A stretch of 28,671 nucleotides of DNA, taken from a virus. Made by a program: the position numbers and the translations under genes. Where the stretch lies: the IMG/VR virus record IMGVR_UViG_3300042507_006396, positions 1-28,671 of that record; one strand, given 5' to 3'. Numbering within the stretch: position 1 is the first letter of the stretch; every line of letters starts with the position of its first letter. Of this stretch, positions 14,056-23,523 are shown in pieces. Below the pieces are notes generated by a model. It did no database searches, was not told the origin of the DNA, and saw nothing but the letters and a program-made list of their open reading frames with translations.

Positions 14056-17000
14056 TTATGAGCTAAATAGTGCCGCTTCTTCTTGTCGTCGTTGTATCAA
14101 TCCTCGGAGTATTTTTCCCTCAGATGTTATTGGTCCTTCTGCTATAAGTTGTGCTGCTAAAGCGTATTGTCCTGTTTGTACGCTAGTCTTGATTCTTTCT
14201 CTTAAACTACCAACATTATATACATAACTTATAAGTGCCGCTTTTTGTCTATCGCTTAATTTATCAAAAGCACCTTTAGTTATTTGGTTTTTACCTTTAC
14301 CTACTAACCTATTATAGTATGTAGTCTGTATTTCAAGTCTAAGAACGGTATCTGCATCGGCACGGGTTGTTGTATCTCCTGGTACTACCTTTCTTATTTT
14401 TCTACTTTTAGCATCAATGACCCTATCTGTACCATATCCCAAACGGTATGCGGTTGCGTCAAATCTTGCTTTTGGAAGGAATTGTTCTTTATATGAAATA
14501 TAATTAAAAGCAATTGTTACCCAATCTCCTCCATTATATGCATTTATATCTATTGGTGCCTTAGCAACTTCGGTATTAGTTGAAGTTGCAGTAAGTGGTG
14601 GTGTAGGTGGACTAATATATCCACTTCCTTCAGGATTTCTAGGCATCCCTAAAGATTCTATTACAGTAGTCCATTGATTGTTTTCTATATTATGTGTTAT
14701 TCCTTTAATAATAAAATCTAAACTTTCAGGATAATTTGTTGGCAAAAATTCTTGTTCTGAGGTATATTTTTGATAAATTTTAAATCCTGATAGACCATCC
14801 ATTGTTAGTTGGAGATTAATAGGGATAAAACCATTACCAGGAGATAATTTATATGGATTTTTTGTTTTATCTTCTAATACTGCAAGAGATTGATTAATAG
14901 AAGCTATAGTTTTATTTAGTTTTACTAAATCTTTTCCTATGTTTTTCATACTATCTATTAAATCAGTATCGCCTAAATCTTGATCACCATATACTGTTTT
15001 TAAAAATTTAACAACTGTTGAAGTAATAGGAATTACACTATTATAAAAATTACTAATTAATTGTTCTTTAGGATCATTACTAGTATCTATATTAGCATCA
15101 ATTATCTCGGGTTTCATTCTATCTGTTAAACCATAATTCATTTTAGATAAACATGTAGCATCTTCTCCAACAACTAACCCACGAGCTTGAGCCCCTACTG
15201 TTATCATAGTTGCAAAACTTGCTGGAATTTCTGTTCTAAATGAAAAATCTCTGATAAAACTAGCCTGTCCTCCACTTTCTTTATATCCAAACATATTGAA
15301 TTTAGCTAATTCTGGGCCATCTCCTACTGTTTGAACTGCTTTACCCTTAAAATCTTCTTTTTTTAGAAATGTATCTCTATCTGGGAGAGCTATTTCATCT
15401 ATAAAAATTATTTCATTATTTTCGTTTATAGTTGGAGTTAATTTATTATAATAACAAGTTGCTTCTGAGAATCCATCGCATATTGATTGTAAGAAATCTA
15501 ATAGTATTATGTTTCCCTCACTATCAACCATTGAATCCATCTTAGATAAGATCCAATTCATATTGAAATACACATTCATTAAATAAAGATAACGATTGTT
15601 ATTTTCAATAAATTCACCTTCTAAAAACATTTCACGTACAGAATATGATAATTGTTCTTCTGTAGCTTGTACAGCTTGGGTTACTTCTTTAGGTGGTTCA
15701 ATATTGGCTTTAATAGAAGATCTAACCTTTTCAAAATTAGAAGGAACAGGATCATTAATTATGTCTCCTAATTGTATTTCTTCACCACTAGCACCTGGAT
15801 CATCTCTTGATTGTTTTTCTGAAAATAAAATTATATTGTAGTTAAGTCCAGCTTCTGTAATATCTGCTTGTCTAGCAATAATACCATATTTCTCATAAGT
15901 ATTATCTATGATTTTTATTATTTCACTTATGTCTTTTAACTTTCCTTCTTCATTTAGAAAGGCTTTATTATTTAAAATAATATCAACATTATTTATAACC
16001 TCATTTACTTGTGTATTTGCAGTTTCATTTAAAGTTGTAGATAATGAAGTATTTGTTATACCTAATAATGGATTAACTATAGTAGTTTTAAAAACACATA
16101 TTCCAGGATCAGTAATTATTTGTCTTTGTTCTAGATGAATAATATTTGTTTTTGTATCAGTATTTAATAAAATAGTTGGAACAATTTTATTATTTTTCTT
16201 AATTTGGGGTATTAAATTTTGTTGAATCCAATCAAGTAAATATCCCAGTCTTATGTAATATATACTATTTTGGGGGTGAGTATCCCACCAAAACGCATGT
16301 TCTTTTTTGTTTTTCCATTTTATTTGACCATAATTTGCAGCAGCTCCACTAACAGGCTCTCCTCCTAATCTTTTCATTAAATCGTAAAAATGTTGTCCCA
16401 TTTTTGATTTTTTAGAATATACTTCCAAGGATTCTTCATTATCTTTAGGTTTAGGTTTACTATCAGATTTAGCATCAGTATAATCTAATTTTATATCACT
16501 TTTAATGTTTGATAAAGAAGTATTTATTTTAAGTGATTCAATAACATCTCCAACACTTCTAACAGTCAATGTTATATCGTAACTTAAATCTTTATTTACA
16601 GTCCAACTATAGTTTACAACTTTTCCTAAAACCGCATCATAATTACCAAAAAATTGTTTTCTTCTTAAGTCTATTATAGGTAATAAAGAATTATAGGTTA
16701 TAGGCGATCCAGTTTTATCTTTACCTGTTAAAAATAAACTTTCTAAAGTAGCCTGACCAAAAGTAGCATTACCATTAGCATCAACATCATTTTTTAATTT
16801 TCCATCATTATCATAAAACATACTATGTCCCCACTCTAATAAAACTGTATATCCTAATCTAAGATATAATAAATCAATAATATCAAATTGTTTTCTATTA
16901 TATGCTTTTATAACAATTGTAGAAGTTCTTAATGATCCTCTATTTTCTGTTTTTATATTTGCACTTACTATACCTGGCATTGGGCTTAGTCCATAATCTA

Positions 17001-17352
17001 GACCTCCCAATCCATACGCTCCCATATTATGAACGGAACCATCTCTTGTAATTCCTGATCTTTGTTCTATTGTTGCTCCTTCTATTGCGTTTGGAGTATA
17101 TTTAGTAACTCCCCCAAATAAAACATATTGTTCAGCTAATGCTGATTCTCCATCCCCTCTTAACCCATCTAAAATTTTTCGGGGGTTAATTTCTTTATTA
17201 ACATCTACAGATGAAACTAATCTCACCCATCCAGTTTTAGAATTCATCCAACTTAATAACTCATTATCTCTATGTGATGAACCTAATTTAGTTTGTCTTA
17301 GATTTATTTGATCTACTATTTCTTTTGGAAAATTTTCTCCTACAATATTCAT
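14056..17352 (-). CDS. Large baseplate protein with C-terminal T4-type lysozyme domain
   Basis: A 1098-aa protein. Residues 1 to about 930 are unrecognised structural sequence, beginning MNIVGENFPKEIVDQINLRQ. Residues about 945-1098 match the GH24/T4 lysozyme fold: catalytic Glu956 in ISYKEQF, Asp965 nine residues later in ARFDATAYRLGYGTD (same spacing as T4 E11 and D20), LSDRQKAALISYVYNVGSL, and the end GLIQRRQEEAALF. The T4 Thr26 position appears to be Arg, as I recall for several phage relatives. It would cut peptidoglycan as the tail penetrates, the role of T4 gp5, but here the enzyme is fused to a different large protein. It overlaps or abuts its upstream neighbour with a 2-nt gap. Confidence 0.8.
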   Translation of the reverse strand: MNIVGENFPKEIVDQINLRQTKLGSSHRDNELLSWMNSKTGWVRLVSSVDVNKEINPRKILDGLRGDGESALAEQYVLFGGVTKYTPNAIEGATIEQRSGITRDGSVHNMGAYGLGGLDYGLSPMPGIVSANIKTENRGSLRTSTIVIKAYNRKQFDIIDLLYLRLGYTVLLEWGHSMFYDNDGKLKNDVDANGNATFGQATLESLFLTGKDKTGSPITYNSLLPIIDLRRKQFFGNYDAVLGKVVNYSWTVNKDLSYDITLTVRSVGDVIESLKINTSLSNIKSDIKLDYTDAKSDSKPKPKDNEESLEVYSKKSKMGQHFYDLMKRLGGEPVSGAAANYGQIKWKNKKEHAFWWDTHPQNSIYYIRLGYLLDWIQQNLIPQIKKNNKIVPTILLNTDTKTNIIHLEQRQIITDPGICVFKTTIVNPLLGITNTSLSTTLNETANTQVNEVINNVDIILNNKAFLNEEGKLKDISEIIKIIDNTYEKYGIIARQADITEAGLNYNIILFSEKQSRDDPGASGEEIQLGDIINDPVPSNFEKVRSSIKANIEPPKEVTQAVQATEEQLSYSVREMFLEGEFIENNNRYLYLMNVYFNMNWILSKMDSMVDSEGNIILLDFLQSICDGFSEATCYYNKLTPTINENNEIIFIDEIALPDRDTFLKKEDFKGKAVQTVGDGPELAKFNMFGYKESGGQASFIRDFSFRTEIPASFATMITVGAQARGLVVGEDATCLSKMNYGLTDRMKPEIIDANIDTSNDPKEQLISNFYNSVIPITSTVVKFLKTVYGDQDLGDTDLIDSMKNIGKDLVKLNKTIASINQSLAVLEDKTKNPYKLSPGNGFIPINLQLTMDGLSGFKIYQKYTSEQEFLPTNYPESLDFIIKGITHNIENNQWTTVIESLGMPRNPEGSGYISPPTPPLTATSTNTEVAKAPIDINAYNGGDWVTIAFNYISYKEQFLPKARFDATAYRLGYGTDRVIDAKSRKIRKVVPGDTTTRADADTVLRLEIQTTYYNRLVGKGKNQITKGAFDKLSDRQKAALISYVYNVGSLRERIKTSVQTGQYALAAQLIAEGPITSEGKILRGLIQRRQEEAALFSS

Positions 17353-17354
17353 AA

Positions 17355-17654
17355 CTACTGATTTATTGAATTAAAACTTCTTACAACATCTATATAAGAT
17401 GCAGGAATTCGAATTTGTATACCTCCAGGAATAACTAGTGAACTTTGATTTAAAATATTAGCGTTTGCTATTGATATTACCCACCATAATGAACTATCTT
17501 GGTAAAACTGTTGTGCTAAAATATCAAACCTATCTCCTTGTACTGTATATACATAAATATCGTCAGGGGATAAAGGAATTTCAGGATAGCGAGAAGTTTT
17601 ATAAACTACTTTGCCGTCTATTTTTGTTTGAGGTATATTTTGATATCTATTCAT
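17355..17654 (-). CDS. LysM-like baseplate protein, gp53-like
   Basis: A 99-aa protein whose middle (about 30-90) is a LysM-like fold: DIYVYTVQGDRFDILAQQFYQDSSLWWVISIANANI followed by IPGGIQIRIP. T4 gp53 and related baseplate wedge proteins carry this domain, which here acts in tail assembly rather than wall binding. It sits between the 694-aa tail protein and the lysozyme-bearing protein with 2-nt gaps on both sides, the usual place for such a protein. The short length fits a minimal gp53 analogue. Confidence 0.75.
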   Translation of the reverse strand: MNRYQNIPQTKIDGKVVYKTSRYPEIPLSPDDIYVYTVQGDRFDILAQQFYQDSSLWWVISIANANILNQSSLVIPGGIQIRIPASYIDVVRSFNSINQ

Positions 17655-17656
17655 AT

Positions 17657-19741
17657 TTAAGCTATTGGAAGTCCATCCAATCCTCTTAGTGTAAGTTGGT
17701 CAGATGATGGATTTGATATTTGAGAATCTATTGGGGGAAGATTAATAATTTCCTCTTCTATTCTTCCACTTGTTGTAAGTCCATATGGTTGCTCTTTTGG
17801 TTTTGTCTTTCTAGGATTTGGTGATTTAGCATATAATGTATTTGCATTCCCTGCAGCATCTTGTAATGCTATAAATCTACTTTTACCATCCCAATCTTTT
17901 ATATTTTGTGTTTTAGGTACAAAATTATGTATTGGTGTAAAGTTAAAACTACTTACTCTAATATAGTGGGGTAATTCTTTAACTTTACTATCATATTCAT
18001 TTGTTGCAGTATTAATCCCCCCATCTGGTAATCCTATTTCCCAAGGTGAATCCTCACCAATTTCAAATGTTAAACCCGTTATAAATCCAACTTGTTCATA
18101 AACATATCCCCCAATTGTCAATTGTACTAAAGGTCCACGCATATATCCACTCGGACTATAACTAGGAGCTAATGTTGAAGCTAGATAATTTAGTTTTTTA
18201 TACATTGGAGATAATTCCTCTCTTGATTGGGCAGCTACAGTCCATGATAAAGATAAAGTTCTATCAAATCCTCCATAAGAATAAAATTTTTCTCCTCTCC
18301 CTACATAATTATATGAATTCCAGGCTGCACTATAGTTATCAGTAATTGAATTTAAAAATGCTCTAAAATGCATAAATGTTTTAAAATTAGGATCACCAGC
18401 ATTAATAGATGCTATTCTAAATTTTACTAAATCATTTATAGGAGCACTAGTTGGATCATTTCCATTACCATTTGGATCAACATTCCCACTATAATATATA
18501 GGATGGGCATTTAATCTATCTATTGGGCCTATCCCTGATCCATTTGTATATGAATATAAATTTTTACCTGATTTATATCCAGGGCCTTGTTTGGTTAGTG
18601 TTCCTCCTATATTAACTCGAGTTTCAATATTTTGATTTGAATAATCAGGAGCATCTGACATTACTGTAGAGGTATTATTTATACTAGTTCTTAATAATGC
18701 TCTAAAATCTTGAATTTCAGGAGTATAACTAGGAGCATCTTTACTTACATTTATTGATAATGATGCCGATATAATATTCTCTTGAGTGTAAACTAGAGTA
18801 TTGTTTGGGAAATTAGGACTAGGGCTATTTCTGTAATCAAAATTTTTAATTCTACCTACTATATTAGTAATATCATTTGAAATTTTATTATAAATTAACA
18901 TTTGATTATCTTCATAAGTAGGACTTGCATTAAGTGTATTAAATCTAGTAAATCTAAGAAAGTTATCATAATCACTTGTAGGAATAGATATATTTGTTCC
19001 TAAAGAAAAATATGTCTTATCTCTACTAGCATCGGGTATGTATTTTCCAGTAAAAAACTCCTTTTTATCTTTAAAATTTATATTATTAATACCCGTTCTT
19101 TGATCCGCAAATCTAATATGAGTTGGTCCTACTCCTAATACTGAGCCGGGACCTCCAGGGTATAATATAAGATCAACTTGATCGTCTTTAGATGTTACAT
19201 TAGTTACTTTAGAAAATCCACCTAACGACCCATCTTGCATTTTAGTTTCATATAAAGCATAAAGTCTATTTTTTAAAATACCATCAGGTGAATTTTTTGT
19301 TTCATCAATTTCATTATTTATTACATCAGAATAAGTTATTCTAGAGCCAAAAGTTCCGGGAACCGGATTTATTCCTTGTTTATTAAAATGCAAACCTGCT
19401 GCACTAACTCCGGCTTGTGCTAAAGTATTTGTTGGTAAATATACCCCATCATTGATTAATCCGGATGCTTGAGTTTTAACTCCAGTTCTTGATAATAGAT
19501 TTTGATTTAAAGTAAATAAATAACCATTCGGAGATTTTAGATCAAAAAACATTTTTGTTAACCTAGATACATCCTCAAGAGTATGAATAGAAGCTAATAC
19601 TACTCCATTACCAACAGGAATTTTGTTGGGATCGGCATATAGAGGTTTCTTGATATATGGTTGTCCACTATCACCACCCCCAGGCCTATCATTCCCATAT
19701 TTGAGGGATTTTAGGTTTGTTTTTAAATCTAAAAGAGGCAT
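17657..19741 (-). CDS. Tail/baseplate structural protein, 694 aa
   Basis: Not named with certainty. The C-terminal third holds a recognisable pattern: GGFDRTLSLSWTVAAQSREELSPMYKKLNYLASTLAPSY, then GYMRGPLVQLTIGGYVYEQVGFITGLTFEIGEDSPWEIG. Similar patterns occur in phage tail tube-initiator and tail terminator-type proteins. The N-terminal part is Gly/Asn-rich with many beta-type stretches. It lies between the tape measure block and gp53-like protein, so it probably forms the baseplate platform on which the tube starts, the place of gp48/gp54 in T4 (inference from position). Confidence 0.7.
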   Translation of the reverse strand: MPLLDLKTNLKSLKYGNDRPGGGDSGQPYIKKPLYADPNKIPVGNGVVLASIHTLEDVSRLTKMFFDLKSPNGYLFTLNQNLLSRTGVKTQASGLINDGVYLPTNTLAQAGVSAAGLHFNKQGINPVPGTFGSRITYSDVINNEIDETKNSPDGILKNRLYALYETKMQDGSLGGFSKVTNVTSKDDQVDLILYPGGPGSVLGVGPTHIRFADQRTGINNINFKDKKEFFTGKYIPDASRDKTYFSLGTNISIPTSDYDNFLRFTRFNTLNASPTYEDNQMLIYNKISNDITNIVGRIKNFDYRNSPSPNFPNNTLVYTQENIISASLSINVSKDAPSYTPEIQDFRALLRTSINNTSTVMSDAPDYSNQNIETRVNIGGTLTKQGPGYKSGKNLYSYTNGSGIGPIDRLNAHPIYYSGNVDPNGNGNDPTSAPINDLVKFRIASINAGDPNFKTFMHFRAFLNSITDNYSAAWNSYNYVGRGEKFYSYGGFDRTLSLSWTVAAQSREELSPMYKKLNYLASTLAPSYSPSGYMRGPLVQLTIGGYVYEQVGFITGLTFEIGEDSPWEIGLPDGGINTATNEYDSKVKELPHYIRVSSFNFTPIHNFVPKTQNIKDWDGKSRFIALQDAAGNANTLYAKSPNPRKTKPKEQPYGLTTSGRIEEEIINLPPIDSQISNPSSDQLTLRGLDGLPIA

Positions 19742-19750
19742 ATATTATTA

Positions 19751-20038
19751 TTAATAATGTCCATCAATAGGGCCCGTATCTCTGTAAGTAGCGGGTCTTA
19801 CCCCGTTTAAGTCTAATAATGATGGATTTGGTAATAAATTAGGAACTCCGTCGTTATAAGCGTTGTATGCCGCCCTTACGTCGGCTGCATTTGCACCATT
19901 TAATGAGTATCCTGGTTGAGTGTTGTCAGCATGTAGTTTTGATAATGTAGTTGCTCCTATATTTGTAGGAGGTGTTGCTCCGTTACCTGTTGAAAGTACA
20001 GAGCCTGGACCTGATGTTAGTCTGTCTAAAAGTGCCAT
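19751..20038 (-). CDS. Small tail-module protein, 95 aa
   Basis: No family is recognised. It is rich in Gly, Asn, Pro and Ala, with MALLDRLTSGPGSVLSTGNG at the start and PNLLPNPSLLDLNG in the C-terminal half; no catalytic or membrane features. It is preceded by an exact copy of the late element TATTTATAATAAA and sits directly after the tape measure gene, 9 nt before the 694-aa tail protein. A minor virion component is likely. Confidence 0.7.
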   Translation of the reverse strand: MALLDRLTSGPGSVLSTGNGATPPTNIGATTLSKLHADNTQPGYSLNGANAADVRAAYNAYNDGVPNLLPNPSLLDLNGVRPATYRDTGPIDGHY

Positions 20039-20054
20039 GTTATGTTTTTATTTG

Positions 20055-20067
20055 TTTATTATAAATA
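20055..20067 (-). promoter_or_regulatory. Late element TATTTATAATAAA, copy 1
   Basis: Exact 13-mer on the minus strand, 16 nt before the 95-aa gene. It is shared with three other late genes. Confidence 0.5.
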
Positions 20068-20074
20068 TTATATA

Positions 20075-22411
20075 CTATTGAACTTTAACTGCTCCAATAT
20101 TGTGAGCTTGTCCTACTTTATTACTATCCATTTTTATTGTATTATCTTTTATTAGTATTTGATTTAGGACTGATTTTACTGCTTGAAGTTCTTGTATCAT
20201 AGGAGTTATATCTATTGAAGGTTGAGATCCACCACCTTTTGGTTTTTTAGTACCTGCTAAATCTGTTCCTGCTACTATTTGATCATTAGGATTTAATTGT
20301 ACTGTACCAAATTCTCCAGATACTATAGGGCCTTTTTTAGGATCAATAACACCATCTTTCATTGCCATTGCTGCGCCTACTGCCCCCATTACTGCACCCA
20401 TTACTGCTGCAATTCCTCCTATGATTGCTGGAGTAGCAAGACCAACAGTGGTGGCTTCAGCAGTAGCGGTAGCAGCCGCCGCATTAGCTAAATTAAGTCC
20501 CAACATTGTACCTAATTGTAAAGTATTTTTTACTAACCCCCCTAATAGAACTCCAGTTATTACAGTAGCTAATCCGGTAAATAATACCTTCATTAATCCA
20601 GTATGTTCAGCCATAGATGCTAACATTTCTAATGGACCTGCTAATGCTTCACCCATTTTACTTATGGATTTATTTATACTTTCTTGAACTGATAGTCTTT
20701 TAAAGTCTTCTACATTCATCCCTGATGCTTTTTGTACTTGCTCATCTGTTAATCCTAATTGGGATTTTTGATCTATTATCATCTTAGCAATATCTTCTCT
20801 TTGTAAACCAACAGATTTGGCTACTGCTTCTTGTTGTAATCTATTTCCTGAAGTATATGCACTTATTATATCTTGATTTTGGCCTATTTCTTTAGTAAGT
20901 TCAGCCGTTTCACCATTTAAAGCTAATAATCGGGCTTTTTCAAAATTTAAATCTTTTCCGGTTAATAATTCGGCTTCAATTTCCGATGATATTGATGACT
21001 CAAAATCTAGTAATGAACTTGCTATTTGTTCTGATTTTTCTAGTGAGAGACCAAATTTTCTTGCCTCTAAATTAGCTTGAGCAATTTTTGAAGCATTTCC
21101 TCCTAAATTAACTGCAATAACATTTGAGGTATTGGCTACATCACTTAATATTTGTTTTTGCGATATTGCTGTTCTATTAGTTTTATTGAAATTACCAGCT
21201 GTTTTAATTACACTTTCATTTGCCTTTTTTAATTCAGTTCCATTTAATTTAGAAAGCATAGCTAATTTACCTGCTTCTTCACTACTCATTCCCATAAGTT
21301 CAACCATTTCAGTTGCCTCTTGTAAAGTTTTAGAGGTAAAAATTAAATCAGCTTGAAATCCTAATTGTTTAGTTAAATCAGTAGCGGTTTTAATATAATC
21401 AGAAAGTGTAGTTACACTTGTACTTGTAGCATCCCATCGACTTGCTGTTCTTCCTGTTTCTCTTCCAAAATCTGTTTGGGCTTGGTTTAATGATGCAAAT
21501 CCTTTTACTATTAATCCTACTACAGATGCTACTATTACTGTAGGATCAAGTAGATTCTCTTTCATAGACTTACCGATATTTTTAAATGCTATTCCCATAG
21601 CCTCAGTTTTACCAATAATTCTATTTTCTGCTTTTTCTAATTCTTTAATTTGTGTTTTGACTTTTTCGAAAGCAGTACTTATTCCCGGAAGGTCTTTTAT
21701 GAATGGAATTTCCTTCATACCAGCCATGGTGGCTCCTATTACTCCCATTCTTCTATTTAAATTTTCGAGATATATTTCTTCATCCTTTCTTTCTTCGTTT
21801 TGTTTTTCTAATTCTTTAGTCTGTAACTGTAAATAAAGAAGCTGCTGTTCTTCAACGCTTAAGGATTTATTTAATATATTGAAATTTTCTTCACTAGTAT
21901 TTATTTTTTCATTTAATTCTTTAATACTTTGTTGGATTAAATCTAATTGAAATTGTTCTAAATCATTTTCTTCCTGTAATCCTTGGATTAGTTCTTGTCT
22001 TTGATGATAAAAATTATTTATATTATTTAATTCTTTAGCAGCTGCTTTTACTTTTTCTTCATTACTTATTTTGGATAGATTTCTTTCTAAGATTGTTGAT
22101 TTTGCTATTAAGTCTTTATTCGATTTAATTTGTTTGGTTAAATCTTTAATATCGTCATATTCTCCCTTTTGAGAAAGAAGAGATTTATTTATTTGTTTAC
22201 TAATCCCATATATGTCATTTTCAAAAGCAGTCAATTTAGTTTTAACTCCTAATACCTCTTTTAAAGATTCTAAATATGAACTAGATAAAGAATATCCTTC
22301 TTCCTGAAGACTTAGTCTTTTACGTAGTAGATCAATTTCTTCTTTTTGAAGTTTAATTGTTTCTTGAACTTTTGAAGTATCTTGATTTTGATTATTTATA
22401 GGATCTGCCAT
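20075..22411 (-). CDS. Tail tape measure protein
   Basis: A 778-aa protein that sets tail length and occupies the tube lumen. Residues about 10-270 are almost continuous charged helix with heptad repeats (KVQETIKLQKEEIDLLRKRL onward). Hydrophobic stretches follow near 290-310 and 600-690 (LFTGLATVITGVLLGGL; Ala/Gly-rich GGIAAVMGAVMGAVGAAMAM), as is usual for tape measures. The C-terminal GPIVSGEFGTVQLNPNDQIVAGTDL is a pattern I know from marine phage tape measures. At about 1.5 angstrom per residue it would predict a tail a little over 110 nm. Its place after tail tube and gp26-like genes is canonical. Confidence 0.88.
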   Translation of the reverse strand: MADPINNQNQDTSKVQETIKLQKEEIDLLRKRLSLQEEGYSLSSSYLESLKEVLGVKTKLTAFENDIYGISKQINKSLLSQKGEYDDIKDLTKQIKSNKDLIAKSTILERNLSKISNEEKVKAAAKELNNINNFYHQRQELIQGLQEENDLEQFQLDLIQQSIKELNEKINTSEENFNILNKSLSVEEQQLLYLQLQTKELEKQNEERKDEEIYLENLNRRMGVIGATMAGMKEIPFIKDLPGISTAFEKVKTQIKELEKAENRIIGKTEAMGIAFKNIGKSMKENLLDPTVIVASVVGLIVKGFASLNQAQTDFGRETGRTASRWDATSTSVTTLSDYIKTATDLTKQLGFQADLIFTSKTLQEATEMVELMGMSSEEAGKLAMLSKLNGTELKKANESVIKTAGNFNKTNRTAISQKQILSDVANTSNVIAVNLGGNASKIAQANLEARKFGLSLEKSEQIASSLLDFESSISSEIEAELLTGKDLNFEKARLLALNGETAELTKEIGQNQDIISAYTSGNRLQQEAVAKSVGLQREDIAKMIIDQKSQLGLTDEQVQKASGMNVEDFKRLSVQESINKSISKMGEALAGPLEMLASMAEHTGLMKVLFTGLATVITGVLLGGLVKNTLQLGTMLGLNLANAAAATATAEATTVGLATPAIIGGIAAVMGAVMGAVGAAMAMKDGVIDPKKGPIVSGEFGTVQLNPNDQIVAGTDLAGTKKPKGGGSQPSIDITPMIQELQAVKSVLNQILIKDNTIKMDSNKVGQAHNIGAVKVQ

Positions 22412-22424
22412 TTAATAAAGTGTA

Positions 22425-22437
22425 TTTATTATAAATA
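22425..22437 (-). promoter_or_regulatory. Late element TATTTATAATAAA, copy 2
   Basis: Exact 13-mer on the minus strand, 13 nt before the tape measure ATG. It directly follows the terminator-like hairpin at 22442-22465. Confidence 0.5.
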
Positions 22438-22465
22438 TTAAAAGGCATCACTTTCGCGATACCTT
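22436..22465 (-). terminator. Terminator-like hairpin after the chaperone frame
   Basis: An 8-bp stem AAGGTATC / GATGCCTT (one G:T) with an 8-nt loop lies on the minus strand, followed by TTAATATTT. It contains the stop codon of the +1 frame. The T-tract is weak, so some read-through to the tape measure is expected. Confidence 0.45.
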
Positions 22466-22741
22466 AGTTTGATATGTTTGTGGTAATTTCTTAACAAAAT
22501 CAGGAACTTTTATATTTTGAGATGCTTTTTGAGCAGCTGCTCCTGATTTATTAATCCATGAATCTTCAGCTTGGGAATTTTTATTTTGATTTTCGTAGTG
22601 TTCTTTAATTTTATTAAATGTGAACTTTCTTAACCAAATAGGCATATTATAAATAGTATTCCAATCATAACCGCCATTTCCATGAAATACTATCTCATGA
22701 ATTTGAGTAAATAAATGAAATCTATATTCTTGCGTCAGGCC
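22448..22741 (-). CDS. +1-frame extension of the gp26-like protein (gp51-like position)
   Basis: This frame is open from the T7 run of the gp26-like gene to 22448. Read from 22741 it gives 97 residues starting GLTQEYRFHLFTQIHEIV, passing through GNGGYDWNTIYNMPIWLRKF and ending in a basic tail. The first ATG inside it is at 22645 (MPIWLRKFTF, 65 aa), but the open stretch upstream of that ATG is rich in sensible residues and joins exactly at the slippery run. I therefore read it as the C-terminal part of a frameshifted tail assembly chaperone, about 343 aa in full. T4 has gene 51 directly after gene 26. The alternative is a separate 65-aa gene. Confidence 0.7.
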   Translation of the reverse strand, partial: GLTQEYRFHLFTQIHEIVFHGNGGYDWNTIYNMPIWLRKFTFNKIKEHYENQNKNSQAEDSWINKSGAAAQKASQNIKVPDFVKKLPQTYQTKVSRK

Positions 22742-23480
22742 AAAAAAAGCTAATCCCCATAGGGATCGTTAAGCCCTCCTCTAAGCCATTTGGACCTTCA
22801 AAATCAAATTTCATATCGATATCGGGTTGGATTAATTTAATATATTCTCTAAGTGATCTAGTATCTTTAGCTAAAAAATAATTATCAACAAATTCTCTAA
22901 TTGTTTTTGTTGTGCTGTCTCCATTAACTGATGTAATCATATATTTAAACCTAGTAGATGATTCTGGTGAAGCGTTTTTATTAATTTTCTTTAATCCCTG
23001 AAGTTCTTGGTTAATTTTATTTTCATCACTATGAGTTAATAATTTAAAAGTAATTTTAGTACCTGAAGCTGGTAATTCATATTCAAATTCATTTTTACCT
23101 GGAGTAAATAAGCTTTCATCAATAGGTTTAGGTTCTAATGTACTTAAATCTACAGTTACATTTTCTCCTTTGTAGGTAAATTCATAATCTTTTCCGTATC
23201 CTAAAACACGTGCTGCTATTAATAATGCATTTTTATCACCAACTATAATATCTCCATAATTAATCTTTGATACTATGAGGGATTCAATCAATTTATCCAA
23301 AACTGTACCGTTTTGGATATAACTTTGGTTCGTTAAAATATCTTCATGAGCAGCAGTCATATATTTCATTTCAATTTTTCCACTTGAAAGTGGATTTGTT
23401 GATGGGTAGACTAAACCTTTAGAAGGTAGTTCAACTATTTCAGTTGGGAATGGGGATTTGTTTGTAACTTCGTTTGACAT
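22722..23480 (-). CDS. gp26-like baseplate / tail assembly chaperone
   Basis: A 252-aa protein of the T4 gp26 baseplate family, recognised from VELPSKGLVYPSTNPLSSGKIEM, MTAAHEDILTNQSYIQNGTVLDKLIESLI and VGDKNALLIAARVLGYG (residues about 16-95). The 0 frame ends ISFFWPDARI. The TTT TTT TGG codons (22748-22740) form a T7 run where a +1 shift leads into a 97-residue open frame. Its location between tail tube and tape measure is where long-tailed phages encode the frameshifted chaperone pair that loads the tape measure. An exact late element precedes it. Confidence 0.85.
   Translation of the reverse strand: MSNEVTNKSPFPTEIVELPSKGLVYPSTNPLSSGKIEMKYMTAAHEDILTNQSYIQNGTVLDKLIESLIVSKINYGDIIVGDKNALLIAARVLGYGKDYEFTYKGENVTVDLSTLEPKPIDESLFTPGKNEFEYELPASGTKITFKLLTHSDENKINQELQGLKKINKNASPESSTRFKYMITSVNGDSTTKTIREFVDNYFLAKDTRSLREYIKLIQPDIDMKFDFEGPNGLEEGLTIPMGISFFWPDARI
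22741..22751 (-). promoter_or_regulatory. Putative ribosomal frameshift site
   Basis: On the minus strand the 0-frame codons are AGC TTT TTT TGG. After the second TTT, the P-site tRNA can re-pair perfectly one base on (or two back), entering the open +1 frame at GGC CTG. A -1 shift meets TGA after two codons, so +1 or -2 is needed. Confidence 0.55.
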
Positions 23481-23489
23481 AGATTTTAT

Positions 23490-23502
23490 TTTATTATAAA
23501 TA
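23490..23502 (-). promoter_or_regulatory. Late element TATTTATAATAAA, copy 3
   Basis: Exact 13-mer on the minus strand, 9 nt before the gp26-like ATG. Confidence 0.5.
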
Positions 23503-23523
23503 TATACAGATATTACTTTTGAT

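Noticed and set aside
22448-22645. Stand-alone 65-aa gene from the ATG at 22645
   Set aside because: The frame stays open for 32 more codons up to the T7 run of the gp26-like gene; a frameshift extension explains more, though the short gene cannot be fully excluded.
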